DNA of 64,000 nucleotides from Trichlorobacter thiogenes (GCF_900167465.1 NZ_FUWR01000015.1:25254-89253), one strand, 5' to 3'; positions 1-9,358 are shown, numbered from the stretch's first letter. Notes: generated by a model from the letters alone, not told the origin. Program-made: numbers and translations.

Positions 1-250
1 AAGAGCCGATATAGGTTGCAGAGGCGCCAAGCAATACAAAAACCACCGTAAAACCAATGACAAAGGCCAGCGAGTGCAGCATGGTCTTTCTGCGCACCAC
101 ATGGGTTGGATGCTCAGCATCCAGATCACTGAACGAAAGTCCGGTAATATAGGTGATGTACGACGGGATGAGCGGCAGAACACAGGGAGACAGGAAGGAA
201 AGCAGACCTGCCACAAAGGCCCCGATATAGCTTATATGCGGAGTTTCCAT
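1..250 (-). CDS. ccdA: Cytochrome c biogenesis protein CcdA (N-terminal part, cut by window edge)
   Basis: The reading frame starts at 250 and runs off the left edge, so only about 83 residues are visible. It opens with a short periplasmic segment, then a hydrophobic helix containing SFLSPCVLPLIPSYI, which carries the conserved Pro-Cys of the CcdA/DsbD transmembrane family, and a second helix at about residues 60-80. CcdA passes electrons from cytoplasmic thioredoxin across the inner membrane to periplasmic thiol-redox proteins. The TlpA-like lipoprotein gene lies directly upstream in the same direction, 11 bp away, as a natural electron-accepting partner for apocytochrome c maturation. The identification is firm; the C-terminal half cannot be checked here. 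Confidence 0.85.
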   Translation of the reverse strand, partial: METPHISYIGAFVAGLLSFLSPCVLPLIPSYITYITGLSFSDLDAEHPTHVVRRKTMLHSLAFVIGFTVVFVLLGASATYIGS

Positions 251-261
251 AAAATTCCTGA

Positions 262-777
262 CTACTTCATCAATCCTTCAAGAAACGCGATCACTTCTGG
301 GCTGTTCCAATCCAAGCCGCCGATGACCTTCTTCACAATCATGCCGTTTTTATCAATTACAAAGGTCTCTGGCACCCCGGTAATACCGTAGGTCTTGGAA
401 ACCTGACCGCTGGGGTCAGTATAGGCAGGCAACGAAAAACCAGAATTTTTGAAGAACTCTTCAATCGCCTTTTTACCACCTTCATCAACCGAGACACAGA
501 CCATTTGAAATGGCTTGCCCTTCATAAACGTGTTCAGTTTCATCATGGAAGGGATCTCTTCACGGCAGGGAGGACACCAGGTGGCCCAGAAGTTAAGCAA
601 CACAACCTTACCTTTCAGGGATGCAAGGGTCAGCTGTTGATTATCAAGGGAAACAACACTGATCTCGGGTGCCTGGCTTTTTTCAGCCGGGGTTTTACCC
701 GGCGCATTAGACGTGCCCTTGCTGCAACCAGTGGCAAGGGCAACAGCACAGCAGAGCAGTACCAATAACTTTTTCAT
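262..777 (-). CDS. TlpA/ResA-like thioredoxin-fold lipoprotein
   Basis: A protein of 171 residues with an N-terminal signal ending in an ATGC lipobox (Cys18), a linker rich in Pro/Ser/Thr, and a thioredoxin fold with the active site WCPPC at Cys68/Cys71. It also has the TlpA-family features NFWATW before the active site and the cis-proline loop GVPETFVID. It is therefore probably a membrane-anchored periplasmic disulfide reductase that keeps apocytochrome heme-binding cysteines reduced, fed by the adjacent CcdA. Length is normal for the family. Whether it is ResA-like (cytochrome c) or a more general TlpA cannot be told from sequence alone; the cytochrome-rich host favours cytochrome maturation. 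Confidence 0.88.
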   Translation of the reverse strand: MKKLLVLLCCAVALATGCSKGTSNAPGKTPAEKSQAPEISVVSLDNQQLTLASLKGKVVLLNFWATWCPPCREEIPSMMKLNTFMKGKPFQMVCVSVDEGGKKAIEEFFKNSGFSLPAYTDPSGQVSKTYGITGVPETFVIDKNGMIVKKVIGGLDWNSPEVIAFLEGLMK

Positions 778-824
778 CTAATAATCCTCCAAAAAATAAA
801 AAGGGATGTAAGCAGAGAGTGATA

Positions 825-1793
825 CTAACGGTTTCGTGTTACCACGTACCTGGCCAGATCCAGCAGGGCCTGTTTACAGGTATTGTCAGAAAAACAGGAG
901 AGATGCCGACCACAGTTTTCAACACAGCCACGTGCTTTTTCAACGGTGTACTCAATACCACCATAGGTTTGCACCAGGTCAGAAACAAGGCGGAAGTCTT
1001 CAGGGGTCAGCTCATCTTTTTCAATAATAGCTGCTACCGCTTCACGCTCTTGATCATTACAGCCACGCAGGGCATGGATCAGAGGCAGGGTAAGTTTACC
1101 TTCTTCAAGATCATGACCGATACTTTTACCAAACTCTTCTTCAGAGGCCGTATAATCAAGGATATCATCCATCAGCTGGAAGGCGATCCCCAGTTCCATA
1201 CCAAAATCGGCAAGAGCCTGTTCCTGCTCCGCTGAAACGCCACCCAGAATGGCACCGCACTGGCAGGCAGCAGACAGCAGTACTGCTGTCTTGGCACGCA
1301 CCACTTCAATATACTGCTCTTCTGTCAGCTCAACTTCACCGGTATAGAGTAGTTGCAGCACTTCCCCTTCAGCAATCACTGTGGTGGCACGGGACATAAC
1401 CCGCAACACATCAAGACTGCCGGCATTAACCATCAGGGAGAAGGATTTTGAAAAAAGGAAGTCACCGATCAGAACAGAGGCTTCATTGCCCCAAAGGGTA
1501 TTGGCAGAGGCAAGCCCGCGGCGCAGGGTGGCACTGTCAACAACATCATCATGCAGCAGGGTGGCAGTATGGATAAACTCAACCACGCTAGCCAAGGGGA
1601 TGGCCTGTGTACCTTGATAATCACACAGTCGGGCAGCCAAAAGCAGCATGGCGGGACGGATCCGTTTGCCGCCACTGGCAAGCACATACTCGCCCACCTT
1701 ACGGATAAGCGGAACATCAGATTCAAGGTCTTTTCTGAACTGTTCCTCTACCTGTTTAAGATCTTCACCAATCAGTTCTAATGCAGCCTGCAT
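825..1793 (-). CDS. ispB: Polyprenyl (octaprenyl-type) diphosphate synthase
   Basis: This 322-residue all-helical trans-isoprenyl diphosphate synthase has the first Asp-rich motif DDVVD at residues 82-86, followed by the allylic-site RRG, and the second Asp-rich motif DDILD at 209-213. The GGKRIRP substrate-binding motif is at 41-47. The enzyme extends farnesyl diphosphate with isopentenyl diphosphate to make the side chain of respiratory quinone (menaquinone in Geobacter-type organisms). It is transcribed away from the helicase gene on its right, with a 174-bp divergent intergenic region. The exact chain length of the product cannot be read from the sequence. Confidence 0.9.
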   Translation of the reverse strand: MQAALELIGEDLKQVEEQFRKDLESDVPLIRKVGEYVLASGGKRIRPAMLLLAARLCDYQGTQAIPLASVVEFIHTATLLHDDVVDSATLRRGLASANTLWGNEASVLIGDFLFSKSFSLMVNAGSLDVLRVMSRATTVIAEGEVLQLLYTGEVELTEEQYIEVVRAKTAVLLSAACQCGAILGGVSAEQEQALADFGMELGIAFQLMDDILDYTASEEEFGKSIGHDLEEGKLTLPLIHALRGCNDQEREAVAAIIEKDELTPEDFRLVSDLVQTYGGIEYTVEKARGCVENCGRHLSCFSDNTCKQALLDLARYVVTRNR

Positions 1794-1895
1794 GCCGGTC
1801 CAATCTGTTACATAAAGTTTTCACATACTACTGAAGCGGTGCTTATTTTGTCAAAGCATTTCTGGCCATATCTGCAGGCACAAACGCGTATAAAG

Positions 1896-1924
1896 TTGCC
1901 TGTATGCACAATCCGGTGTATAGC
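1896..1924 (+). promoter_or_regulatory. Possible sigma-70 promoter for the DEAD-box helicase
   Basis: TTGCCT (1896-1901) and TATAGC (1919-1924) are separated by 17 bp, each matching 4 of 6 consensus positions, and lie 44 bp before the helicase start. Spacing is ideal but the hexamers are ordinary, so this is a modest call. Confidence 0.35.
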
Positions 1925-1967
1925 ATTAAAGGTCTCATACCTTACGCTTCAAGATGGAAACAAATCG

Positions 1968-3320
1968 ATGAAATTCAGCGAACTTTCGCTCCCCAATCAA
2001 GTATTGCAGGGAATCAACCAGGCAGGCTTCAGTGAGTGCACCCCTATTCAAGCTCAAACTCTGCCTATCTCCTTAGGCGGCAAAGATGTTGCGGGCCAGG
2101 CACAGACCGGCACCGGCAAGACTGCAGCCTTCCTGATTACACTCTTTACCAAGTTGCTAGCTTCACAAGAGGAAGCAGCTGACAGCGTCCTGCCACGCCC
2201 ACGGGCACTGATCCTGGCACCGACCAGAGAGCTGGTGGTGCAGATTGAAAAAGATGCCCAACTGCTTGGCAGCCACTGCGGTTTCAACATTCAGGCCATC
2301 TACGGTGGCGTTGATTATATGAAACAGAAAAACGCCCTGAAAGACGGGGCTGACGTCGTTATCGGTACGCCGGGACGCCTGATCGACTATCTGAAGCAGA
2401 AAGTCTACTCCCTGAAACATATCGAGATGCTGGTGATTGATGAGGCTGACCGGATGTTTGACATGGGCTTTATCCCTGACCTGCGCTACATCCTGCGTCG
2501 TCTACCCCCCTTTGATAAGCGTCAGAACCTGATGTTTTCAGCCACCCTCAACCAACGGGTCATGGAACTCTCCTATGAGTTTATGAACGTGCCTCAGAAG
2601 GTCTCGGTGACACCGGAAAAGATGACTGCTGAGCGGGTTGAGCAGTTACTCTACCATGTGTCCAACAAAGAAAAATTTCCCTTGCTGCTGGGCCTTTTAC
2701 GACGCGAAGGAATGGCCCGTACCATGCTCTTTGTCAATACCAAACGGGAAGCAGAACGGTTGCAGGACCGTCTGAATGCAAATGAATTCCCCTGCCGGGT
2801 GATTTCAGGGGATGTTGATCAACGTAAACGGATGAATATTCTTGAACAGTTTAAGCGGGGAGAACTGGCAATTCTGATTGCTACGGATGTTGCCTCACGG
2901 GGTCTGCATATTGATGGCGTTTCCCACGTCATCAATTACGACCTACCCCAGGATGCTGAAGACTATGTTCACCGTATCGGCCGGACCGCCCGGGCTGGTG
3001 CTGAAGGCAAGGCGATCTCTCTGGCTGATGAGGATGGTGCCTTTTACCTTGAAGCGATCGAAGAGTATATCAAACACAAGGTTCCTGTTGAGTGGGCTGA
3101 AGACGAGCTTTTCATACATGATTACAAGCGGCCCAAGCACCGCCCACCCACCCCGCTCGCTTCAACCAAACAACCCCATGGTCAGCGCCACAAACCCAAA
3201 GATAGCAAGGCAGCGGCTCAGCAGCCTGTGGCATCAGACCCGGAAAAAAAGAAGCGCCGTCCACGGCGTAGAAAGCCGGACAGCGCCTCAAAAACAGCCA
3301 GCACACCTAAAACAGACTAG
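1968..3320 (+). CDS. DEAD-box ATP-dependent RNA helicase
   Basis: From the ATG at 1968 the protein has 450 residues; a longer frame opens at 1839, but its extra 43 residues resemble no helicase N-terminus while the sequence from 1968 (MKFSELSL) is the standard beginning. Visible motifs: Walker A AQTGTGKT (45-52), DEAD (158-161), SAT (191-193) and HRIGRTARAG in the second RecA domain, followed by a long Lys/Arg/Pro-rich tail typical of RhlE/RhlB-type helicases that bind structured RNA. The likely role is RNA remodelling in ribosome assembly, mRNA decay or cold growth. The exact subfamily is not decided. The 3' end overlaps the convergent zinc-ribbon gene by 4 bp. Confidence 0.92.
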   Translation: MKFSELSLPNQVLQGINQAGFSECTPIQAQTLPISLGGKDVAGQAQTGTGKTAAFLITLFTKLLASQEEAADSVLPRPRALILAPTRELVVQIEKDAQLLGSHCGFNIQAIYGGVDYMKQKNALKDGADVVIGTPGRLIDYLKQKVYSLKHIEMLVIDEADRMFDMGFIPDLRYILRRLPPFDKRQNLMFSATLNQRVMELSYEFMNVPQKVSVTPEKMTAERVEQLLYHVSNKEKFPLLLGLLRREGMARTMLFVNTKREAERLQDRLNANEFPCRVISGDVDQRKRMNILEQFKRGELAILIATDVASRGLHIDGVSHVINYDLPQDAEDYVHRIGRTARAGAEGKAISLADEDGAFYLEAIEEYIKHKVPVEWAEDELFIHDYKRPKHRPPTPLASTKQPHGQRHKPKDSKAAAQQPVASDPEKKKRRPRRRKPDSASKTASTPKTD

Positions 3321-4216
3321 GTTTTCTGGTAATACCCCTTCTTAATACTGTTCCCTTTGAGGTACTGCAGCAAAAAATACAACGGCACCACCACAAGGGC
3401 TGAGACCAGGAGCGCACTCAACAGCTCAACAAGGTAGGCCCACCAGGGTGGAGAGATCGACTTTACGATCCAGACGCCGTACTGTCCCAGCTCATAGACC
3501 GGCGCTAACACCAGAGAGGCTGTAACAACCTGTTGCAGCCTCGGCATCCCCCACTCAGCACGCTGCAGAAATCCGAATGCAGCACATAGAACAACCACAC
3601 CAAAAAGAAACTCTACCCAAGGCAAAAAACCGTATCCCCAAAAAACCTGCCAAGCAGAAACCGGTTCAACGGACTGAGCCGACAACTGAGCCTGAATATC
3701 AGTTCCCTGATAGTCCAGCACCCCCCACCCGCCAACAGCAATAAACAACACTGCACATGCAGCTGCCCCCCAACCTACAGCAGCCACAGGATCAAACCCA
3801 TCAGCAAAAGAGGCCAGATTAATCTTGATTTTTTCAGGTTCAGGTGCTGGTGCTGAAGCTGGATATTTTGAGCCTGTCGGTAACGGTAACGGTTGAGCTG
3901 CTGCCGCCTCTGCCCGATAGTTCCGATTCAGAACCTCAAGTTCCCTTTTCCGGGCAGTTTCCTCGCGCTTACGCTCTGCTGCAGTTTTTACATCTGCGCC
4001 ACAGTGGGGACATTCGTCAAAAACCTCTTCACAGAAGGTACTATACCCACAGGAAGGACAGGTGTTGGTTGCAAAGGCAGAAGTGGCTTTTTTGCGTGGC
4101 TTTACCACGCGAAAACTCTCCTGACAACGTGGACAGGCAAGCATCATGCCGTCATCAGGGATCTCCAGATCATTGACATTTCCGCTTGCCTTGCACTTAG
4201 GGCATTCAATTCGCAC
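3317..4216 (-). CDS. Zinc-ribbon membrane protein
   Basis: A protein of 299 residues beginning with an MJ0042-type zinc ribbon (CPKC...CPRC, about residues 5-33) and a second ribbon (CPSC...CPHC, about 53-75). A charged linker follows, then four hydrophobic helices in the C-terminal half. Proteins with this start are common in deltaproteobacteria and their role is not known; the ribbons probably bind zinc and mediate a protein or nucleic acid contact at the membrane. It lies 6 bp downstream of thrC on the same strand, so the two are probably cotranscribed. No enzymatic motif is visible. Confidence 0.65.
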   Translation of the reverse strand: MRIECPKCKASGNVNDLEIPDDGMMLACPRCQESFRVVKPRKKATSAFATNTCPSCGYSTFCEEVFDECPHCGADVKTAAERKREETARKRELEVLNRNYRAEAAAAQPLPLPTGSKYPASAPAPEPEKIKINLASFADGFDPVAAVGWGAAACAVLFIAVGGWGVLDYQGTDIQAQLSAQSVEPVSAWQVFWGYGFLPWVEFLFGVVVLCAAFGFLQRAEWGMPRLQQVVTASLVLAPVYELGQYGVWIVKSISPPWWAYLVELLSALLVSALVVVPLYFLLQYLKGNSIKKGYYQKT

Positions 4217-4222
4217 GATTCA

Positions 4223-5605
4223 TTACCCCACTGTTGCTATGATGAAATTACGAACCTGCTCGCTATCAGCGGCCATCCGCACACAGCGGGTTGGCAAGCC
4301 TTCCAGTTGCGCAATGGCCGGAGGTACCGGCACAGGTTCGCCGGTTGCTTCCACCACGGCATCCCCAAACTTTGCCGGATGGGCAGTGGCAAGGCATACC
4401 ACCGGTGTAGTACCTGTTTCCAACTGTTGAGCTGCCCGGACCCCGACCGCTGTATGAGGGTCTAACAGGTAACCGGTCTCTCGCTTAAAGCGCCCAATAG
4501 TTGCCAGGGTTTCTTCACGACCTACTGATGCAGAGCAAAAATCCTGACGGACCTGTTGCAACTCTTCGTTGCTGAAGCTGATTTTGCCCTCTGTCTTAAG
4601 CTGGGTAAAGGCTGCTGAAACCCGCCCTCCATCCTGATTAAAGAGATAGTAAAGATACCGTTCAAAATTGGAAGCAACCTGAATATCCATTGAAGGCGAG
4701 AGGGTTTGTACCACGCTGCCAACCGAGTAATCACCCTGGTTGATAAAACGGGTCAGGATATTATTTTCATTGGTCGCCAGCAGCAGCTTTTCAATCGGCA
4801 GCCCCATCTTTTGCGCCATGTAGCCAGCAAAGATATCGCCAAAGTTACCGGTGGGTACCGAGAACAGCACCTTCTGCCCCTTTTCCGCCACCCGCAGCCA
4901 GGCATAGATATAGTAGACCACCTGTGCCAACACCCGGGCCCAGTTGATGGAGTTAACAGCCCCAAGGGAGTACTTCTGCTTAAACGCGAGATCTCCCATC
5001 AACTCTTTAACAATATCCTGACAGTCATCAAAGGTACCATCAGCAGCAATGTTGTGGACGTTTTCATCCAGCACGGAGGTCATCTGCTGCGCCTGCACCG
5101 GTGAGGTCTTGCCATGGGGATGCAGGATAAAGATACTGATACCAGCCTTACCACGCACACCATGAATGGCGGCACTGCCGGTATCGCCGGAGGTAGCCCC
5201 TACAATGGTCAACCGTTCATTCCGCTCATGCAGAATATACTCAAACAGGTTGCCAAGGAACTGCAGGGCCACATCCTTAAAGGCCAGGGTTACTCCATGG
5301 AACAGCTCCAGAATATAGACCCCGTCCTTCTGCACCACCGGAGTAACCTCAGGGTGATTGAAGGTGGCATAGGAACGCTCAATCAGCGCCTGTAGATCAG
5401 CTGCAGGAATATCATCAACAAAACGGGATATAACGTTAAAGGCAAGCTGGGGATAGGTCAGTGTGCGCCATGATTCAAGTTCCTCAGCGGAAAAGGCAGG
5501 AATTGACTCAGGTAACAAAAGGCCACCATCGTCGGCCAGCCCCATCATCACCGCATCTTTAAAGCGTACCGGCGCAATGCCGCCACGAGTACTTATATAA
5601 CGCAT
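4223..5605 (-). CDS. thrC: Threonine synthase
   Basis: A 460-residue PLP enzyme converting O-phosphohomoserine to threonine. The N-terminus MRYISTRGG and the length are those of the longer ThrC class. The PLP-binding lysine is in TLAFKD (Lys110), the phosphate-cradle region is GATSGDTGSAA, and VPTGNFGDIFAGY is a further class signature. The start is preceded by AAAGGA at a good distance. It probably leads a two-gene unit with the zinc-ribbon protein; the rest of the threonine pathway is not in this window. Confidence 0.95.
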   Translation of the reverse strand: MRYISTRGGIAPVRFKDAVMMGLADDGGLLLPESIPAFSAEELESWRTLTYPQLAFNVISRFVDDIPAADLQALIERSYATFNHPEVTPVVQKDGVYILELFHGVTLAFKDVALQFLGNLFEYILHERNERLTIVGATSGDTGSAAIHGVRGKAGISIFILHPHGKTSPVQAQQMTSVLDENVHNIAADGTFDDCQDIVKELMGDLAFKQKYSLGAVNSINWARVLAQVVYYIYAWLRVAEKGQKVLFSVPTGNFGDIFAGYMAQKMGLPIEKLLLATNENNILTRFINQGDYSVGSVVQTLSPSMDIQVASNFERYLYYLFNQDGGRVSAAFTQLKTEGKISFSNEELQQVRQDFCSASVGREETLATIGRFKRETGYLLDPHTAVGVRAAQQLETGTTPVVCLATAHPAKFGDAVVEATGEPVPVPPAIAQLEGLPTRCVRMAADSEQVRNFIIATVG

Positions 5606-5665
5606 GGGAATTCCTTTCAGGTGTAGAGAACAACGCTTTTTTGTAGCAGGTTTGGATAAAAAAAG

Positions 5666-6262
5666 CTAGAGGCTGACCGGACGCAATTCTCCCGGTGAAA
5701 AGAGGAAGAAAACTCTGAAAATGCAATATTTGTAGAACTCTGAAAACAGCAACCTGAAGGTCCCCACGTGGTGCCACCACTCTTCCTTGACATTACTGCT
5801 ATCGACCGGATAGGGGTACACGGCAACTTCAGGTGGAAGGGCATTCCGAAAAAGAATGGCTGAACGCTTCAGGTGATAGCGAGAAGTAATCAGTAATACT
5901 GAGCGGACTTTATGCTCAGCCAGGATATCACGACCGTAAATGGCATTTTCCAACGTATTCCGCGATAGCTTTTCAAGGACAACGTTGTCTGATGATGGAT
6001 CCCCCTGCTTGGGGCGATACAGATCTGATTTTCTGACGGTGGGATCCACGCCAACCAGAAAAAGCCAGTTTGCACGGCGCTCCTTAAAAAGACGAACCCC
6101 CTCTTCGACCCGCCCTTTACCGCCAGCAAGCACCACAATCGCATCAACCTGCACCTGACGAGGGCGCGCAGAAAAGGTTTTGTAGGTAAAATCAATAAAA
6201 AGTGCGGTAACAATCAGTACGGCAAGCATAAGTAGCGACAGAAGCGCTTTAAAGATTTTCAT
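5666..6262 (-). CDS. YdcF/SanA-like DUF218 membrane protein
   Basis: A protein of 198 residues with one N-terminal transmembrane helix (about 5-25) followed by a DUF218 domain: AIVVLAGGKGRVEEGVRLF opens the fold, with conserved SRYHLKRSAILFR further on. Members of this family (ElyC, SanA, YdcF) are inner-membrane proteins linked to envelope integrity and undecaprenyl-carrier or peptidoglycan metabolism; the biochemical activity of most is unknown. It sits between thrC and the divergent rpmB. The family assignment is good, the function is inferred only from relatives. Confidence 0.75.
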   Translation of the reverse strand: MKIFKALLSLLMLAVLIVTALFIDFTYKTFSARPRQVQVDAIVVLAGGKGRVEEGVRLFKERRANWLFLVGVDPTVRKSDLYRPKQGDPSSDNVVLEKLSRNTLENAIYGRDILAEHKVRSVLLITSRYHLKRSAILFRNALPPEVAVYPYPVDSSNVKEEWWHHVGTFRLLFSEFYKYCIFRVFFLFSPGELRPVSL

Positions 6263-6337
6263 AGCGGTATTTTTCCTTGCACCTGAGAACTGATTCTGAT
6301 AAAAGAATTTGTTCAGTTAGCACGGGAGGTAAGATCC

Positions 6338-6532
6338 ATGTCCAGAAAATGTGAAATTTGCGGTAAAGGCCCCAGCACCGGCAACAACGTGAGCCATGCC
6401 AACAACAAGACCCGTACCACTTGGTACCCTAACCTGCAGAAGGTTAAAGCCAAGGCAGCGAACGGCAGCGTATCAACCATCAAGGTTTGTACCCGCTGCA
6501 TCCGTTCCGGCTCAGTTACCAAGGCTCTCTAG
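6338..6532 (+). CDS. rpmB: 50S ribosomal protein L28
   Basis: A protein of 64 residues opening with [12 protein letters not shown] and containing [11 protein letters not shown] and [10 protein letters not shown], the four-cysteine zinc-binding type of L28. GGGAGG precedes the start by a suitable distance. The gene stands alone and is followed by a strong hairpin terminator. A candidate promoter (TTGCAC near 6277, TAAAAG near 6300) is weak. Confidence 0.96.
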   Translation: MSRKCEICGKGPSTGNNVSHANNKTRTTWYPNLQKVKAKAANGSVSTIKVCTRCIRSGSVTKAL

Positions 6533-6552
6533 CCTTCCGGTAACACCCCTTT

Positions 6553-6589
6553 AAACAGCCGTGTGCACTCGTTTGCACACGGCTTGTTT
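6553..6589. terminator. Terminator after rpmB, probably shared with ridA
   Basis: An 11-bp perfect stem (AGCCGTGTGCA pairing 6557-6567 with 6574-6584), extended by A-rich and T-rich flanks, lies between the ends of rpmB (+) and ridA (-). T-tracts in both orientations suggest it stops transcription from both sides. Confidence 0.8.
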
Positions 6590-6968
6590 AGTTTTTCAAC
6601 TCCGCAACTGCCTCAATTTCAACCCGCGCCCCACGGGGCAGTGCAGCAACTGCTACTGTTGCACGTGCAGGTTTGATTGTTGAAAAATACTGACCGTAGA
6701 CCTGATTCACCGCTGCAAAATCAGCCATATCGGTCAAATAAATAGTTGTCTTCACCAGATGGTCAAAATCAGTACCAGCCGCTTCCAACACACCACGCAG
6801 ATTCTCCATTACCCGCTCTGTCTCCTGCTCAACCGTACCAACAACCAGCTCACCAGAAACAGGGTCCAGCGGAATCTGACCAGAACAGAATAACAGGCCA
6901 CCTGCCACAACAGCCTGGGAATACGGCCCGATAGCTGCCGGTGCCTTATCAGTTGCAATACTTTTCAT
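6588..6968 (-). CDS. ridA: RidA family enamine/imine deaminase
   Basis: From the ATG at 6968 the protein has 126 residues, the normal RidA length; GGGAGG lies just upstream. A longer frame reaching 7061 adds 31 basic residues that come from an intergenic repeat and is not believed. The conserved arginine region RATVAVAALPRGARVEIEAVA is present. RidA hydrolyses reactive 2-aminoacrylate and related enamines made by PLP enzymes such as threonine dehydratase, protecting other PLP enzymes. It ends inside the bidirectional terminator shared with rpmB. Confidence 0.92.
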   Translation of the reverse strand: MKSIATDKAPAAIGPYSQAVVAGGLLFCSGQIPLDPVSGELVVGTVEQETERVMENLRGVLEAAGTDFDHLVKTTIYLTDMADFAAVNQVYGQYFSTIKPARATVAVAALPRGARVEIEAVAELKN

Positions 6969-6997
6969 AGAGTACCTCCCTATCAAGGAGTGAGGAA

Positions 6998-7098
6998 TTT
7001 TTCGTACAGATTGCGGCACGTAAGGAATGGCACGGAGGCGTACTGATGCAGTACGTCGCACAAGACATTTAGCAGCTTGACGTGATATGTACGGAAAA
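6998..7098. repeat. Palindromic intergenic repeat, copy 1
   Basis: About 100 bp that can fold as a long imperfect cruciform: outer arms TTTTTCGTACA and TGTACGGAAAA, a central GGCGTAC...GTACGTC. It aligns almost end to end with the sequence at 10265-10364. The arms differ between the copies, yet pairing is kept (CGTACA/TGTACG here, CGTTCTG/CAGAACG there). It lies between ridA and rel. Confidence 0.8.
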
Positions 7099-7107
7099 GG
7101 ACCACTC

Positions 7108-9258
7108 CTAGCTTTTTACCCGCTCCACCTTCATAACCCCCTTCACCTTCATCAAGGAGTTTACCACCTTATTCAGGTGGGCCAGGTCAGTTACGTTCAA
7201 CTCAAAGATATTCTCACCCCGCTTGTCAACGGTACTCTTGATCTGGGCACTGACGATATTTGCTTCAGCATTGGTAATAGCCAGCGTCATGTGAGCCAGG
7301 ATACCTTTTTCATCCATACAGAACACCCGCAACCTGACCGGCAGTGCAGCGCTCTTGCCCTTGGCCCAGGTCACCTCTATCCGCCGTTCAGGATCGCTTT
7401 CAGCAGCAAAAGGACAGTCAGCGGTATGGATAGTCACTCCCTGCCCCCTGGTAATGAAACCGACAATCTCGTCTCCGGGCAACGGGTTGCAGCATTTGGC
7501 ATAGCGGATCATGATATCTTCCATGCCGCCGACTTCAACGGCGCTGGATGACCGCCCCTTCAACTTATTGATCACACTGGTGATGCGTGATTCCTTCTGT
7601 TCCTGGCGAGCCTGTATCCGCTCTTCAGGGATCAGTTTGGCTATTATCTGAGCAGCTGAAATCTTGCCGTAGCCCATGGCTGCCAGCAGATCATCCTCTG
7701 TGTTAAAACCATACTCGTTGGCAATCTTCCGCAGCTCTCCACCCTTGATAAGCTTTTGCAGATTAAGCGAATACTTGCGAAACTCCTTTTCGCAGAATTC
7801 CCGTCCCAGCACAATACTGCGCTTACGCTCTTCAATCTTGATCCAGGCCCTGATCTTGTTGCGAGCGCGAGAGGAACGGACGATCTTAAGCCAATCCTTG
7901 CTGGGAGTATGGTGAGGGGAGGTTATGACTTCTACAATGTCGCCATTTTGCAGCTCATGCTTAAGGGGCACAAGTTTACCGTTGACCTTACCACCCACAC
8001 AACGATGCCCCACATCGGTATGTACGGCATAGGCAAAATCAATCGGGGTCGATCCCTTAGGGAATCCCTTCACATCCCCTTTAGGGGTGAAGACGTAGAC
8101 CTCTTCAGGAAACAGTTCAACCTTGACCGAATCCATAAACTCACGAGAGTCCTGCAACTCCTGCTGCCATTCCAGCAACTGACGCAGCCAGGCAAAGCGT
8201 TTGACCTCTTTCTCGTCATAGCCCTTGCCTTCTTTATACTTCCAATGGGCCGCAATACCGGCCTCGGCAACCCGGTGCATCTCATGGGTGCGGATCTGCA
8301 CCTCCATCCGGTCACCGTGGGGACCGATCACCGTGGTATGCAGTGACTGGTACATATTCCCCTTGGGCATGGCGATATAATCTTTAAAGCGTCCTGGAAT
8401 AGGCCGCCAGGAGGAGTGAATCAGCCCCAGCACCTCGTAACAGGACTTGATATCATCCACCAGAATCCGCAGGGCGGTCAGGTCATAGATCTCCTCAAAA
8501 TCAACCTTGCGCTTTTCCATCTTGCGGTAAATTGAATAGAGGTGCTTGCTGCGGCCGGAGACCTCGCCCACAATCTGGTGTTCAACCAGCTTCTGGCGGA
8601 TCGCGTCCTGGATATCATAGATAAAGGATTCCCGTTCCTGCTTCTTGCGCTGGATCTTGGTTGCCAGATCAAAATAGACATCCGGCTGCAGATAGCGGAA
8701 CGATAGATCTTCAAGTTCGGTCTTGATCCAGGATATCCCCAACCGGTGGGCGATTGGGGCGTAGATATCCATGGTTTCGCGGGAGATGGAACGCTGCTTG
8801 GTGTCAGGCTGAAACTGCAGCGTCCGCATATTATGCAGCCGGTCAGCCAGCTTCACCAGAATCACCCTGATGTCATTGGCCATGGCGATCAGCATCTTGC
8901 GGAAGTTCTCAGCCTGATTCTCTTCTTTGGTCTTGAAGTGAATCTTGCTGATCTTGGTTACCCCGTCAACCAGTTCCGCAACCTCTTTACCAAACATTTC
9001 AGCCAGTTCTTCCGAGGTGGTCAGGGTATCTTCAATGGTATCATGCAGGAAGCCGGTCACAATGCTGGCCACATCCAGTTTCAGACCAGCCAGAAGACCC
9101 GCAACTTCAAGGGGATGGATAATATACGGCTCACCGGAAAGGCGGGTCTGGCCCTGATGCACCTTGGCACAGTAGACATAGGCCTTCCTGATCAGATTAA
9201 GATCAGCAGAGGGGTTGTAGATAACAACCGTATCAAGGATATCGTTAAGGCGTATCAT
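7108..9258 (-). CDS. rel: Bifunctional (p)ppGpp synthetase/hydrolase (Rel/SpoT)
   Basis: A 716-residue long Rel-Spo homologue. The N-terminal HD hydrolase domain keeps HD at 72-73 and the downstream ED (HDTIEDT), so hydrolase activity is expected. The synthetase domain follows with YDLTALRILV and GNMYQSLHTTV, then a TGS domain (VYVFTPKGDV), a CC-type zinc-finger region (YAKCCNPLPGDEI) and a C-terminal ACT domain. It therefore makes and degrades the stringent-response alarmone and probably senses ribosomes. It follows rpoZ and gmk in the same direction, an arrangement conserved in many proteobacteria. Confidence 0.95.
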   Translation of the reverse strand: MIRLNDILDTVVIYNPSADLNLIRKAYVYCAKVHQGQTRLSGEPYIIHPLEVAGLLAGLKLDVASIVTGFLHDTIEDTLTTSEELAEMFGKEVAELVDGVTKISKIHFKTKEENQAENFRKMLIAMANDIRVILVKLADRLHNMRTLQFQPDTKQRSISRETMDIYAPIAHRLGISWIKTELEDLSFRYLQPDVYFDLATKIQRKKQERESFIYDIQDAIRQKLVEHQIVGEVSGRSKHLYSIYRKMEKRKVDFEEIYDLTALRILVDDIKSCYEVLGLIHSSWRPIPGRFKDYIAMPKGNMYQSLHTTVIGPHGDRMEVQIRTHEMHRVAEAGIAAHWKYKEGKGYDEKEVKRFAWLRQLLEWQQELQDSREFMDSVKVELFPEEVYVFTPKGDVKGFPKGSTPIDFAYAVHTDVGHRCVGGKVNGKLVPLKHELQNGDIVEVITSPHHTPSKDWLKIVRSSRARNKIRAWIKIEERKRSIVLGREFCEKEFRKYSLNLQKLIKGGELRKIANEYGFNTEDDLLAAMGYGKISAAQIIAKLIPEERIQARQEQKESRITSVINKLKGRSSSAVEVGGMEDIMIRYAKCCNPLPGDEIVGFITRGQGVTIHTADCPFAAESDPERRIEVTWAKGKSAALPVRLRVFCMDEKGILAHMTLAITNAEANIVSAQIKSTVDKRGENIFELNVTDLAHLNKVVNSLMKVKGVMKVERVKS

Positions 9259-9318
9259 ACAGGAGCAGGTGATATTAAGTGGTCAGTAAAAACAGACATC
9301 GGGGGCAGACACAAAAAT

Positions 9319-9345
9319 GGAGGCGCTACCAATTGGCAGGCCTCC
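9319..9345 (-). terminator. Weak hairpin after rpoZ
   Basis: GGAGGC...GCCTCC enclosing CCAATTGG, followed on the minus strand by ATTTTTG, lies between rpoZ and rel. It could attenuate transcription before rel, but the stem is short. Confidence 0.35.
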
Positions 9346-9358
9346 AGAGATGATCCGA

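Noticed and set aside
1839..1967. N-terminal extension of the helicase
   Set aside because: The 43 extra residues do not resemble helicases and lie over the promoter; the start at 1968 fits the family.
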